From: Bacteroidota bacterium
GTDB lineage: Bacteria; Bacteroidota; Bacteroidia; NS11-12g; UBA9320
Direction of reading: 5' to 3'
Assembly: GCA_016124755.1 (NCBI GenBank)
Contig: WGNA01000011.1
Span: forward strand, 310,688-374,687
DNA length: 64,000 bases
Shown: piece by piece, positions 18,455 to 27,599 of the stretch
Numbering within the stretch: the first letter of the stretch is position 1
Layout of the letters: every line of letters starts with the position of its first letter
Position numbers and translations under genes: made by a program
The notes under the pieces: model-generated
The model's input: the letters and a program-made list of their open reading frames with translations, nothing else
What the model was told of the DNA's origin: nothing
Databases searched by the model: none

Positions 18455-18840
18455 AAAATCAAAGATAAAATACTAAACTACTACTTATGATGAAAATTAT
18501 TAACCATGTGCTCTTTCTCACGAAAGCTACGTTACACAATTGTCGATTAACGTGCCATTAGTCAAGGTGTTGATAATGAGCGATAAAGAATATAAACGGC
18601 GCTACAAATGTCCCATATCGGGAAATAAATTTCCAATAATCGGAATGCGCTGTATTTTGTGCTTAATGTAAAAGAGCATTTCTTGCCGACAGTATTCGGA
18701 ATAATGAGTTAAAGTGCTAATAATGTTTTTGTTATTAAAAATGTCGTGCCACTAAATTTGAGCAGTGTTGGGGAGCTATTTGTCCAATATCGGGATGACG
18801 AAATAGATTTACATGATTGTGGTGGAGTCAATAGTACGTA
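18455..18840. other. Non-coding gap between ilvE and the OmpA terminator
   Basis: No convincing gene. The only promoter-like pattern is on the plus strand, TTTTTG (18726-18731) 21 nt before TAAATTTG (18753-18760), which would read antisense into ilvE. On the minus strand the terminator at 18454 lies almost 390 nt after ilvE, leaving room for a long 3' UTR or a small RNA. Confidence 0.5.
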
Positions 18841-19923
18841 TTAGTTGGATTCAAATGAAACTCCATGTGATATTGAATAAATCCACCCGAATTGATCTTC
18901 GGTCTTCCCATATTTCAAGGCATCCAAAGAACGATGCAATGAGCTGGAGAGTGAATGTTCATCAACGGTTAATTCCATATCCACGTCACCGAACCGAATC
19001 AGTTTAATAGGTGCGATTGTGGCAGCTGTACCTGTTGCAAAAGCTTCCTTGAAATTTCCTTCCTGATACTTCGATAGCAAGAATCCCTTTTCGAGTGGCG
19101 CCTGTATTACTTCGACACCCATGGATTCTGCAAGTTTGATTACACTGTCTCTTGTTATACCTTTAAGTATGGTGCCATTTGTAGCAGGTGTAAATAGTTT
19201 GTTGTCGATAACCGCAAAGAAGTTACTGGTTCCAAGTTCTTCAATGTACTTGTGTTCTATTGCGTCGGTCCATAGAAGCTGATGAAATCCTTCCGCCTGC
19301 GCCAGACTTGCAGGATACATGGAAGCCGCATAATTGCCGGCAGCTTTTGCCTCACCAACTCCACCTCTAACGGCACGAACATATTGTTCTTCAATTCTGA
19401 GTCGGAGTGGTTCGCTATAATAGCTGGAAACCGGACAACCGTACATAAGAAATTTGTACGACTCAGAAGCCTTCACACCTAAATAATCATCCGTTGCAAT
19501 CATTAAAGGTCTGATATATAATGAAGCTCCTCCAACATTGGGAATCCATTGCTCATCTAACTTCAGCCAAAGTTCCATCGCATCCATAAAGAGACCTTTT
19601 GGAATTTCCGGCATTTTTAAACGCCTTGCAGAAAAGTTCAGTCGTTCCCAGTTGTCAAATGGTCGAAACAGAGTTATTTCTCCATCATCAGTTTTAATAG
19701 CTTTCATCCCTTCGAAAATTGCCTGACCATAATGCATGCAACTTAGTGCGGGACTCAAAGACAAATTTCCGTAGGGCTTAATGTGTGGATTAACCCACTC
19801 ACCATTTTTAAAATCAACCTCAAACATATGGTCGGCGAAGATTCTGCCGAACGGGATGTTATTGAAATCAACACTTTGAATTCTCGAATGTTGACATCTT
19901 TGGATGCTTATAGAATTCTTCAC
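18841..19923 (-). CDS. ilvE: Branched-chain amino acid aminotransferase
   Basis: A fold-type IV PLP transaminase of 360 residues that interconverts Leu/Ile/Val and their 2-oxo acids. It belongs to the longer BCAT form. The PLP lysine lies in 'VGEAKAAGNYAASM'; 'SCMHYGQAIFEGMKA' and 'TNGTILKGITRDSVI' (phosphate binding) are intact, as is 'EAFATGTAATIAPI'. The start at 19923 leaves 54 nt to the divergent gene at 19978. It is a single-gene unit; the nearest minus-strand terminator lies at 18420-18454. Confidence 0.93.
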   Translation of the reverse strand: MKNSISIQRCQHSRIQSVDFNNIPFGRIFADHMFEVDFKNGEWVNPHIKPYGNLSLSPALSCMHYGQAIFEGMKAIKTDDGEITLFRPFDNWERLNFSARRLKMPEIPKGLFMDAMELWLKLDEQWIPNVGGASLYIRPLMIATDDYLGVKASESYKFLMYGCPVSSYYSEPLRLRIEEQYVRAVRGGVGEAKAAGNYAASMYPASLAQAEGFHQLLWTDAIEHKYIEELGTSNFFAVIDNKLFTPATNGTILKGITRDSVIKLAESMGVEVIQAPLEKGFLLSKYQEGNFKEAFATGTAATIAPIKLIRFGDVDMELTVDEHSLSSSLHRSLDALKYGKTEDQFGWIYSISHGVSFESN

Positions 19924-19977
19924 TCGCTTCTAATCTATTTTCGCGTCGAAGTTCTAAATATTTTCACCAACAAACCA

Positions 19978-20448
19978 ATGAACAGTAACAAAATCAGTTT
20001 ACCCGAATACGAAGATTTGATCGGTTTGTACGCTGAACTGTATGATTTACCAACAGAATCAAGTGATATAGAAATAGGTGAAACACCAGTCATTGCCGAT
20101 GAACGACCAGTTCCGGTCTATCTGGTGGTTGTTGGCGACAAGAATTTTAAAAAAGACAATGAATTGGGATTTCTTCTGATAAATATCACGAAGGCAATTC
20201 ACCTGAATCCCGATGAAGTCTTTATTCACCAAGGTGATCTTTCTCACGCACTTTCCCTCATCCGCACGGATGGGTTGAAACTAATTTTAGTTTTTAACTC
20301 AGACTCGGGTTCTCAGAATTTGTACACCGTCTCGAAAAATGAGGATATCGGCACTTCCCAGATTAATTCACCCTTTTTACAGGATCTGGAAAATGATCGC
20401 AATCAGAAAGTCAAACTCTGGAGCTTGCTTAAAACGGTCTCTTTGTAA
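19978..20448 (+). CDS. Conserved hypothetical protein of Bacteroidota type
   Basis: With the ATG at 19978 the protein has 157 residues; an upstream frame from 19783 would run antisense through ilvE and is unlikely. It has no signal peptide or membrane segment. The central 'GFLLINITKAIHLNPDEVFIH' region (residues ~60-80, written in parts) and the ending 'LQDLENDRNQKVKLWSLLK' resemble a small Bacteroidota protein type with a conserved 'L..d...K..LW..Lk' C-terminus. I cannot name a function. A uracil-DNA-glycosylase-like or replication accessory fold is conceivable but unproven. It is divergent from ilvE. Confidence 0.65.
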   Translation: MNSNKISLPEYEDLIGLYAELYDLPTESSDIEIGETPVIADERPVPVYLVVVGDKNFKKDNELGFLLINITKAIHLNPDEVFIHQGDLSHALSLIRTDGLKLILVFNSDSGSQNLYTVSKNEDIGTSQINSPFLQDLENDRNQKVKLWSLLKTVSL

Positions 20449-20552
20449 GGTCAATATCGGGAGAATTATCCCAATATGGGACTCGAAAAATAGGTTTTCA
20501 ACATTCGAAAAAAATCAAAACGCTGAAAATTAGTGTTTTGTGATGGACGGTA

Positions 20553-20581
20553 TTGGCAGGAATGTTAATTGAATAACTTTG
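20553..20581 (+). promoter_or_regulatory. Promoter of the receiver-like gene
   Basis: TTG (20553-20555), an 18-nt spacer and TAACTTTG (20574-20581), an exact TAnnTTTG -7 box. The ATG follows at 20606. Confidence 0.65.
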
Positions 20582-20605
20582 TTAGACTTATAAACTACTG
20601 CACAA

Positions 20606-20974
20606 ATGAGAAAGCTATTATTTGTTTACGGCAACTTTGTTCATCAGGCATACACCAAGATGATGATGATGCTCCTCGGTCTCGATGTCGATTATGTATT
20701 TGACATCAAATCAGCCGCTACCAGAATGGGCACCAGTAACTATCTCGCAATTCTTATTGATATTGATGCATTGGGATTGGAAGCTTTTGATCTTGCCCGT
20801 GAGATCAGGATGAGTGACTCAGAAATTCCGATCGTCGGAGTTACGGATGTCGCGGATTTGCATATCATGTACAAGGCAATTGATAACGGAATGAACGTTT
20901 GCATCCAACGCAGCGAACTCCTTGAAACACTCAGTTTTTATAAAGAGCGAAACAAGGTAAAAGAAGTAGCCTGA
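20606..20974 (+). CDS. Degenerate response-regulator receiver protein
   Basis: A 122-residue single-domain CheY-like protein. The fold is recognisable from the five-strand pattern 'KLLFVYGN', 'YLAILIDIDALG', 'EIPIVGVTD', and from 'YKAIDNGMNVCIQRSEL'. An Asp is present at the phosphoacceptor strand (Asp52 or Asp54). The acidic pair after strand 1 is missing ('VYGNF' instead of 'DDD'), and the conserved Lys after strand 5 is replaced ('IQRSE'). It therefore looks like a pseudo-receiver that may not be phosphorylated in the normal way. It has its own promoter, and its stop is 5 nt from the stop of the convergent helicase gene. Confidence 0.75.
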   Translation: MRKLLFVYGNFVHQAYTKMMMMLLGLDVDYVFDIKSAATRMGTSNYLAILIDIDALGLEAFDLAREIRMSDSEIPIVGVTDVADLHIMYKAIDNGMNVCIQRSELLETLSFYKERNKVKEVA

Positions 20975-20979
20975 AAAGG

Positions 20980-23268
20980 TTATCTCACAAACCGGAGTTT
21001 GGCAAAACGAAGCACTAACTGCTTTTTGCCAAAACTTTCGAAGTCGATTGTTGCTTTTCGATTATCTCCTGCACCATCAACTTCCGCAACATTTCCTTTC
21101 CCGAACCTCTGATGTTCCACAATATCACCAACCTTAATGTTGGAAGTATTTTCGGCAACGAAGTTTTCAATCACAGGGGGTAGATTCCGGATGACATTTT
21201 CCCTCGATTTTTGAGGCACACCGTAATTTCGACCCGGTGAATTTTTTGAAATTTCCGTGCGGGAAGGTTGATTACTCTGTGGCTTTGAAGTTCTGCCGGA
21301 TCTGCTCTGAGCAAAGGACAAATAATCGTCGTTCAATTCAGCAATAAACCGGCTGGGTTCGCACGGAAGTAATTGTCCGAACCGAAAACGGGAATTGGCA
21401 AATGCCAGTGTAAGTCTCTTTTCTGCACGTGTCATTCCCACATAGAACAACCGGCGCTCCTCTTCAAGATCCTGCCGGCTGCCGAGTGACATTTGAGAGG
21501 GAAAAAGATTCTCCTCCATTCCCGAAATATAAACATGCGGAAATTCCAGACCTTTAGCACTGTGAATGGTCATCAATGAAACTTTGTCATCGTTACCATC
21601 ATCTTTATCTGCATCGGTTACAAGAGCAATGTCTTGCAGATACGACCCAAGATCTTTTGAAACTTCGCTGGTGTCGTCTTCCACAAATTCTTTGATCCCG
21701 TTTAATAATTCAACCACGTTTTCGTAGCGGCTCACACCTTCAACTGTTTTATCGTCGTGAAGGGATTTTAAAATACCGGTGGAACGGGCGATGTGCATAG
21801 CCAGTTCGTATGCATCCTGCTTTTCCAGCATTGTCGCAAAACTTCGGATCATCACGGTAAAATCGTCAAGTTTTGACGCGGCAGATTTTAGTTCCGCAAA
21901 AAATTCAAGGTTTGAAATTATCTCCCACCAGGAAACTCCTTGTTCTGCCGCCAGTAATTGAATGCGATCCAGAGTGGTTTTTCCAATTCCACGAGTCGGA
22001 TAATTAATAATTCTTTTTAATGCTTCCTCGTCTTTGTGATTAATTGTTAATCGCAGATAAGCCAGCAAATCCTTAATTTCTTTGCGCTGGTAGAAAGAGA
22101 GTCCGCCATAAATCCTATATGGAATGTTGTGTCTTCTCAGCGCTTCTTCCAAACTTCTCGATTGAGCATTCGTTCGGTAAAGAATCGAAAAATCTTTGTT
22201 GCTCAATTGGTTTTTCATCTTCTCTTCGAAGATGGATTGTGCAATTAAAGTAGCTTCTTCATTGTCGGTTACCGCTCGAATCACATTGATTTTATCTCCC
22301 TGATCATTGGAAGTCCAGACCTTTTTCTCGAGTTGGTCGCGATTGTTGGCAATCACTTCACCGGCTGCATTTACGATGGTTTGGGTTGAACGATAATTCT
22401 GCTCGAGCTTGAAAACTTTGAGATCCGGATAATCTTTTTCGAAGTTGAGAATATTGCGGATCGTCGCACCCCGAAACGAATAAATACTCTGCGCATCATC
22501 ACCTACTACACAAATATTTTCATTAACCGCTGCCAGTTTTTTAATAATCATGTACTGACAATGATTGGTATCCTGATACTCATCAACCATCACATACTTG
22601 AATTTGTGTTGGTATTTGTTGAGCGAATCCGGATGTTTGGTGAAAAGCTCGTAAGTCTTTAGCAACAAATCATCAAAATCCATTGCTCCCGAAGTGAAAC
22701 ATCTTTTGGCGTACGTGGAATAAATTTTATGAATGTACGGGCGACTGCTAACCGCATCGTGCGATGTGAGGTCATCGTTTCCCTCATACATTTTATAGGT
22801 GATGAGACTATTCTTCGCTGCGGAAATTCTGCTTAAAACAATGGAAGGTTTATACACCTTATCATCGAGTTGCATCTCCTTAATAATGGACTTCAGAAGA
22901 CTCTTTGAATCCTCTGTATCGTAAATAGTAAAGTTGGAAGGATAGCCGAGTTTCTCCGCTTCAATTCTGAGGATTTTAGCAAATACAGAGTGAAAAGTTC
23001 CCATCCAGATATTGCGGGCTTCAGGACCAATCGCGGTTTCGATCCGGTGGCGCATTTCTTTCGCAGCTTTATTGGTAAAGGTTAAGGCGAGAATGTTAAA
23101 CGGATCGATTCCTTTGTGGATCATATAGGCGATCCGGTAAGTGAGAACTCGGGTCTTTCCGGAACCTGCGCCGGCCACAATCATTACAGGACCTTCGGTT
23201 TGAAGAACTGCTGCCCGTTGTGGTTCGTTAAGGGTTTTTAAAAAGTCGTTTGGATCGGTTTGCTTCAC
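20980..23268 (-). CDS. pcrA: UvrD/PcrA-type SF1A DNA helicase
   Basis: A 3'-5' helicase of 762 residues acting in repair and replication restart. Motif I 'VAGAGSGKTRVLTYR' starts at about residue 31. Motif Ia is 'LALTFTNKAAKEM', motif II 'VMVDEYQDTN', motif III 'VVGDDAQSIYSFRGA', motif IV 'EQNYRS', motif V 'LMTIHSAKGLEF', motif VI 'RRLFYVGMTRAEK'. The C-terminus carries the short Tudor-like domain ('VGDIVEHQRFGKGNV') that in PcrA/UvrD contacts RNA polymerase. All motifs are complete. It is a single-gene unit, divergent from rfbC. Confidence 0.95.
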   Translation of the reverse strand: MKQTDPNDFLKTLNEPQRAAVLQTEGPVMIVAGAGSGKTRVLTYRIAYMIHKGIDPFNILALTFTNKAAKEMRHRIETAIGPEARNIWMGTFHSVFAKILRIEAEKLGYPSNFTIYDTEDSKSLLKSIIKEMQLDDKVYKPSIVLSRISAAKNSLITYKMYEGNDDLTSHDAVSSRPYIHKIYSTYAKRCFTSGAMDFDDLLLKTYELFTKHPDSLNKYQHKFKYVMVDEYQDTNHCQYMIIKKLAAVNENICVVGDDAQSIYSFRGATIRNILNFEKDYPDLKVFKLEQNYRSTQTIVNAAGEVIANNRDQLEKKVWTSNDQGDKINVIRAVTDNEEATLIAQSIFEEKMKNQLSNKDFSILYRTNAQSRSLEEALRRHNIPYRIYGGLSFYQRKEIKDLLAYLRLTINHKDEEALKRIINYPTRGIGKTTLDRIQLLAAEQGVSWWEIISNLEFFAELKSAASKLDDFTVMIRSFATMLEKQDAYELAMHIARSTGILKSLHDDKTVEGVSRYENVVELLNGIKEFVEDDTSEVSKDLGSYLQDIALVTDADKDDGNDDKVSLMTIHSAKGLEFPHVYISGMEENLFPSQMSLGSRQDLEEERRLFYVGMTRAEKRLTLAFANSRFRFGQLLPCEPSRFIAELNDDYLSFAQSRSGRTSKPQSNQPSRTEISKNSPGRNYGVPQKSRENVIRNLPPVIENFVAENTSNIKVGDIVEHQRFGKGNVAEVDGAGDNRKATIDFESFGKKQLVLRFAKLRFVR

Positions 23269-23368
23269 CGTTCAAAATTACATTTCTGCCTTACCTAAAA
23301 GTTTATTTAAACGCTTTGTTATAAACAATTTGAATCAAAGTCTGCAACTTTGCGCGAAACTAAAACCC

Positions 23369-23914
23369 TTGCAAATACAGGAAACACCTCTTTCCGGAGC
23401 CTTTGTAATTGAACCCAAAGTATTCGGAGATCACCGGGGTTATTTTTACGAAAGTTACCACGAAAGACTTTTTCAGGATGCGGGAATTCCAACCCGTTTT
23501 GTGCAGGATAATCAATCCATGTCGCATAAAGGGATTTTACGCGGATTGCATTTTCAGAATCCGCCGCATGCTCAGGGGAAACTGGTTCGGGTTGTGAATG
23601 GCAGTGCGTACGATGTAATTGTAGACATCCGGAAATCTAGCCCCACTTACGGTAAATCTTTCGGGGTTGAACTTACTCCCGAAAACAAGAAGATGCTTTG
23701 GGTACCGGAAGGTTTCGCACATGGATTTCTTACATTGGAAGACAACACGATCTTTCTGTATAAATGCACAGGATATTATCAGGCGGCAGCAGAGGACGGC
23801 CTCATGTGGAACGATCCGGGCCTCGGAATTTCGTGGCAGATCGGCGATCCGATTTTATCCTCCAAAGACAAACTTTACAAACCATTTAGCGAATTCAAAT
23901 CTCCATTTATATGA
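23369..23914 (+). CDS. rfbC: dTDP-4-dehydrorhamnose 3,5-epimerase
   Basis: The RmlC enzyme of dTDP-L-rhamnose synthesis, a cupin. Catalytic residues are seen in 'DHRGYFYESYH', 'QDNQSMSHKGILRGLHFQ' (His) and 'AYDVIVDIRKSSPTYGK' (Asp), with 'GFAHGFLTLED' following. I choose the TTG at 23369 ('MQIQETPL', 181 residues), the usual RmlC start. An in-frame TTG at 23330 exists, but the -7-like CAACTTTG near 23345 lies between the two. No other rml genes are nearby, so this is an orphan copy. Its stop overlaps the kynA ATG (ATGA). Confidence 0.9.
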   Translation: MQIQETPLSGAFVIEPKVFGDHRGYFYESYHERLFQDAGIPTRFVQDNQSMSHKGILRGLHFQNPPHAQGKLVRVVNGSAYDVIVDIRKSSPTYGKSFGVELTPENKKMLWVPEGFAHGFLTLEDNTIFLYKCTGYYQAAAEDGLMWNDPGLGISWQIGDPILSSKDKLYKPFSEFKSPFI

Positions 23915-24873
23915 GTAAACCTTTCTCGGAAGACATTCTCAATCTCGTTCACAAACTCGAAGAGAAGTACAAAAGTATGGGGCAGGATCTGGCCTCATAT
24001 CTCGAAGGCAGATTGTATGAAGATTACGTGCCTTACTGGGATTACGTTCATCTCGACACATTGCTCACTCTTCAAAAGCCTAAAACCCAGATACCCGACG
24101 AAATGATTTTCGTAATGTATCATCAGGTCACCGAGCTTTATTTTAAAATGATTTTGCATGAGCTGGAGCAGATTGCGTCGAATACCCGGATAACCGGAGA
24201 CTATCTGAGGGAGAAACTCAAGCGAATAAACCGCTATTTTATTATTCTAACGGATTCCTTCACAGTAATGAGTGAAGGAATGGAACAGAAACAATTTCTC
24301 GAATTCCGGATGGCTTTGCTTCCTGCCTCCGGGTTTCAATCGGCACAATACCGAATGATCGAGATTGCCAGTACCGAATTCATCAACTTAGTGAGCAAGG
24401 ATTACCGCAACCGGTTTACGAATGATTCTCCTGTTTCGGAAATGTACAAATACATTTACTGGCAAGCAGGTGCTACCGTTCTGGCAACGGGTGAAAAAAC
24501 ATTGACGCTACGCCAGTTTGAGCTAAAATACAATGAGCAATTATTAGAGATGGCAGAGGCGTATCAGCATAAAAATGTATGGAAGAAATATCTGAGTCTC
24601 TCCATTGAAGAGCGTGAAAATCCGGAACTGCTGGAAATGCTTCGTGACCTCGACCTCAATGTGAATGTGAATTGGCCATTAGCCCATTACAAAACAGCCG
24701 TTGCCTATCTTCAGAGAAATCCGGTTGATATTGCCGCAACCGGCGGAACAAACTGGCAGAAGTACCTGCCGCCCCGATTTCAAAAACGAATATTTTTTCC
24801 GGAACTCTGGACTGCTGAGGAAATGGAGAATTGGGGTAAAACGTGGGTACGGAAGCACGTTTTTATGGAGTAA
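23911..24873 (+). CDS. kynA: Tryptophan 2,3-dioxygenase
   Basis: A heme enzyme opening the indole ring of tryptophan to N-formylkynurenine, the entry to kynurenine and de novo NAD synthesis in many Bacteroidota. The sequence shows 'VMYHQVTELYFKMILHELE' (substrate pocket with His and Phe) and 'LEFRMALLPASGFQSAQYR' (Arg and the Ser/Gly loop). The proximal heme ligand is in 'NWPLAHYKTA', and the 'ATGGTNWQKYLPP' loop is typical of the C-terminus. At 320 residues it is slightly longer than short bacterial TDOs. It overlaps rfbC by 4 bp and is convergent with the next gene. Confidence 0.93.
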   Translation: MSKPFSEDILNLVHKLEEKYKSMGQDLASYLEGRLYEDYVPYWDYVHLDTLLTLQKPKTQIPDEMIFVMYHQVTELYFKMILHELEQIASNTRITGDYLREKLKRINRYFIILTDSFTVMSEGMEQKQFLEFRMALLPASGFQSAQYRMIEIASTEFINLVSKDYRNRFTNDSPVSEMYKYIYWQAGATVLATGEKTLTLRQFELKYNEQLLEMAEAYQHKNVWKKYLSLSIEERENPELLEMLRDLDLNVNVNWPLAHYKTAVAYLQRNPVDIAATGGTNWQKYLPPRFQKRIFFPELWTAEEMENWGKTWVRKHVFME

Positions 24874-24879
24874 TAATTT

Positions 24880-25554
24880 CTAATTCTGCTTTTTAAAATC
24901 TCCACGTTTCCAGGCTTCGAAGAATTTAGCCCAGGCCAAAGGATTTAAAAGATTATTGGGAGGCAACTGACCTTTGTAGTAATATTTTGCGGCATTCGCA
25001 GCGAGATAAGATTTCCCGGCTTCGAGTCCGTCGGGTTTTAAGTATTGTGCACTTTCTTTAAGTGATTCCCGCTCAAGATTTTTACGGGCCCGTTCCATAT
25101 CGTCGTCCGGAATATCAGCTTTCACGAAATAATAATCGAACATTTGTCTGCCCGGCAAAGGATAAATTACTGCTTCCGGCAAGTGCATCGTATCGGTTGT
25201 AAGCAACTTTACCATGCTGTATTTATTGCTTTTTAACGTATCTGGAATCACGAAGGTTGATGTTTTAAAACCAACGTGAGAGAAAATTACCGTATCACCT
25301 TTTTCCGCAACGAAATTGAAAAAACCATTAAAGTCGCAATAGGTTCCTCTCCTTGTTCTTGGAATTTTTATTTCGGCATACGCCACAGCCATTAAACTGT
25401 CGGCGGTAAGAACCAAACCTGAGAACTGAACATATTTATTGGAATTAGCAGTATCCGGTTTGCTGGAAGATGAAGAGGTCTGCGCCACAACTCCTCTTGA
25501 GGCTGTGAACAGAATTAGGGCTAAAAGGAGTATTCGTGTTTTCAACTTGTTCAA
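24880..25554 (-). CDS. Secreted carboxypeptidase-regulatory-like domain protein
   Basis: A 224-residue protein with a signal peptide (residues ~1-24, ending VVAQ) and a CarboxypepD_reg-like beta sandwich at about 42-120 ('VQFSGLVLTADSLMAVAYAEI', in parts; 'GDTVIFSHVGFKTSTF'). This is the module found at the N-terminus of TonB-dependent receptors, but no receptor follows here. The C-terminal half is helical and charged and resembles Bacteroidota outer-membrane-associated proteins of unknown role ('DDDMERARKNLERESL'). It lies 36 nt after chrA on the same strand, so the two may share a transcript. Confidence 0.75.
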   Translation of the reverse strand: MNKLKTRILLLALILFTASRGVVAQTSSSSSKPDTANSNKYVQFSGLVLTADSLMAVAYAEIKIPRTRRGTYCDFNGFFNFVAEKGDTVIFSHVGFKTSTFVIPDTLKSNKYSMVKLLTTDTMHLPEAVIYPLPGRQMFDYYFVKADIPDDDMERARKNLERESLKESAQYLKPDGLEAGKSYLAANAAKYYYKGQLPPNNLLNPLAWAKFFEAWKRGDFKKQN

Positions 25555-25590
25555 TGTTTCATTAATCCAAACACATCCGGAAGGTAAATG

Positions 25591-26886
25591 TTACAGAACG
25601 ATCCCTGCAATGATCGCCAATAATACCCAAACCGGAGCGGGAACTTTTACTTTCCAAAGCAAAGCAGACAGAATTACGACGAGCGCGATGTTATCGTATT
25701 GAATAAAATTAGTCTCCTCCAGATTTGTATAATGAAAGCTGTTCGGCAATTTCCATCGGAAGGCAACCGACAGAAATAACAGATAACCCGCCGCCAGCAC
25801 CAAACCGGCAGATGCTGCAATTACTCCGTCTAATGAACGCTTTATTATTTTGTATTTTTTAATTCGGTTCCAGATCGGGAAAACGAAAAAGATCATTAAA
25901 GTGCCGGGAAGAAAAATTCCAACGGTTCCGATAAAACATCCGATAATTTGCCATGTGGTGCCGTAATCCCGCATAACAAGTCCACCACAATATGTTGCTA
26001 CTGTAAAGATCGGTCCGGGTGTCGCCTGATTTAATCCGATACCGGTAAGAAATTCCTCCATGTTCATATAGTGTTTGAACTGAACGAATTGTTCGAGCAT
26101 CATCGGAATAAGAACATTACCGCCACCAAAGACTAATGTTCCGAAACGATAAGTGTTCTCAAAGAGTGCCACGGAACGGTGCAAGGGTTCAATCTCAACA
26201 AACCTTTCGAATATTCCGGCAGCAATAAAAATTACCGTGAACACAACCGGATACCGCCAGTTGATTTTAAAATGTTTACCCGCATCATCCTGATTGATGA
26301 GTTCACTGTCTTTTTTATTCAGAAAATAACTGATGATTCCGCCTCCGACTAACAGGAAGGGAAAAATCCAGGGAGTTTTTACATAATCTTCCAATCGATG
26401 ACGGAGCAAAGCAGCAATGGCAAATGACATCCCGAGCAAAACCAGACGCAGCCTGCCCTTTGTTACTTTTCGAGCCATGGTTATTCCGGCTGTTACCACG
26501 AAAGCCACTGCGAGCGGAGACACAAACCGGAAAATGTCTTTATCGAGATTGGAAAAATGCGCCAGTGCAAAAGAGCAGCAGGTCATGATTAAAAAAGCCG
26601 GAAGAATCCAAATGATTAATGTAAGAAATGCCAGAAAAGCACCACCGAATTTATATCCCATCGAAGTGATGGTTTGTGTGGAACTCGGACCGGGCAACAT
26701 TTGAGCAAGGCTGTAGAGTTCTAAAAGTTCACCGGACGTGAGATATTTTCGTCTTTCTACCATCCGCTTCTGAAACATAGCAAGATGCATTTCCGGTCCG
26801 CCAAAAGCAGACACGGCAATAACCAGCACATCTTTCAGGAAAAGCAGCCGCTTGATTTTCTTTACTTTTGACCCGGATTTATTCAT
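25591..26886 (-). CDS. chrA: Chromate/anion transporter (CHR family)
   Basis: A 431-residue integral membrane protein of the two-domain (long-chain) CHR family. Each half starts with the family motif: 'AFGGPEMHLAMF' plus 'LAQMLPGPSSTQTI' in the N-half, and 'FGGGNVLIPMM' plus 'GLNQATPGPIFTVATYCGG' in the C-half. About ten to twelve hydrophobic helices are visible. Members export chromate by proton antiport, but many have other anion substrates, so chromate is only the family name. A hydrophilic linker at ~195-215 separates the halves. Confidence 0.88.
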   Translation of the reverse strand: MNKSGSKVKKIKRLLFLKDVLVIAVSAFGGPEMHLAMFQKRMVERRKYLTSGELLELYSLAQMLPGPSSTQTITSMGYKFGGAFLAFLTLIIWILPAFLIMTCCSFALAHFSNLDKDIFRFVSPLAVAFVVTAGITMARKVTKGRLRLVLLGMSFAIAALLRHRLEDYVKTPWIFPFLLVGGGIISYFLNKKDSELINQDDAGKHFKINWRYPVVFTVIFIAAGIFERFVEIEPLHRSVALFENTYRFGTLVFGGGNVLIPMMLEQFVQFKHYMNMEEFLTGIGLNQATPGPIFTVATYCGGLVMRDYGTTWQIIGCFIGTVGIFLPGTLMIFFVFPIWNRIKKYKIIKRSLDGVIAASAGLVLAAGYLLFLSVAFRWKLPNSFHYTNLEETNFIQYDNIALVVILSALLWKVKVPAPVWVLLAIIAGIVL

Positions 26887-26913
26887 TCCAGATTACGCTC
26901 AACAACACCCGAT

Positions 26914-27522
26914 ATGAGGAGGCAATTTATAAGTTTATTTCTTCTGATATTCACTTTTTTTTCAGGCATCACCGTCACTTTTACGGGTTGCAGCAGTATC
27001 GATAACCGGTACTTTAAAATGCTCGACACACTCGATAACCGAATGGTGGAAACCCGCAAACTTCTGTTAATAGACTACAAGACTATTGAAAACCGCAGAG
27101 ATCTCATTGAATCTCATTTGCGACTTATTGATATGTATGTTCGGGATACCATGACTCCGGAATTCGGGATGCAACTCGGGAAATACGAAGGTGTGCTAAA
27201 AATCTACAAGAACTTTTTAAAAAACTACAGCGAATGTCTGGAAGAAACAGAAGAACTCACCGAGCAAGCCGAAGACCTGAGAAAGGCAGTGGAGAGCAAG
27301 GAAATTTCAAAAGATTCTTTCAAGGTTTATTATGCGAAAGAAACCGATGATCAGATCGAAAACATGACAAGAGTTCGAAACCTCATAAAACCGGTGCATT
27401 CTGTGGAACCCGATTATCAGCGGATCAGCCGGATGGTCAATGAATATCTGACGAGTCTTGCCGCCAAAGATGAAGATCTGGCCAGAATACTAAAATCTCT
27501 TTCCGACACTACCTCTAAATAG
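26914..27522 (+). CDS. Small helical lipoprotein of unknown function
   Basis: A 202-residue protein starting with a hydrophobic segment that ends in a lipobox-like 'VTFTGCSS' (Cys26), so it is probably a lipoprotein. The rest is predicted almost wholly alpha helical and strongly charged ('RRDLIESHLRLIDMYVRD', 'ECLEETEELTEQAEDLRK'), suggesting a coiled-coil bundle in the periplasm. I recognise no family. It has its own position between the divergent chrA and the gcvP promoter. Confidence 0.65.
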   Translation: MRRQFISLFLLIFTFFSGITVTFTGCSSIDNRYFKMLDTLDNRMVETRKLLLIDYKTIENRRDLIESHLRLIDMYVRDTMTPEFGMQLGKYEGVLKIYKNFLKNYSECLEETEELTEQAEDLRKAVESKEISKDSFKVYYAKETDDQIENMTRVRNLIKPVHSVEPDYQRISRMVNEYLTSLAAKDEDLARILKSLSDTTSK

Positions 27523-27549
27523 CCTTCTTCCGGCATACTTCAGAAACTC

Positions 27550-27578
27550 TTTGAATATGCCGAATACATATATTTTTG
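27550..27578 (+). promoter_or_regulatory. Promoter of gcvP
   Basis: TTTG (27550-27553), 17-nt spacer, TATTTTTG (27571-27578), both matching the Bacteroidota consensus. The gcvP ATG is 22 nt downstream. Confidence 0.7.
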
Positions 27579-27599
27579 CAGCGCTTAATTTAACGCATC

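Noticed and set aside
18481-18507. Minus-strand mini-frame (M V N N F H H K) ahead of a terminator, as in amino acid attenuation leaders
   Set aside because: It lacks a run of one regulatory amino acid, and the gene downstream is an OmpA-like protein, not a biosynthetic enzyme.
19783-19977. N-terminal extension of the hypothetical gene at 19978
   Set aside because: It would run antisense through the start of ilvE and across the divergent promoter region.
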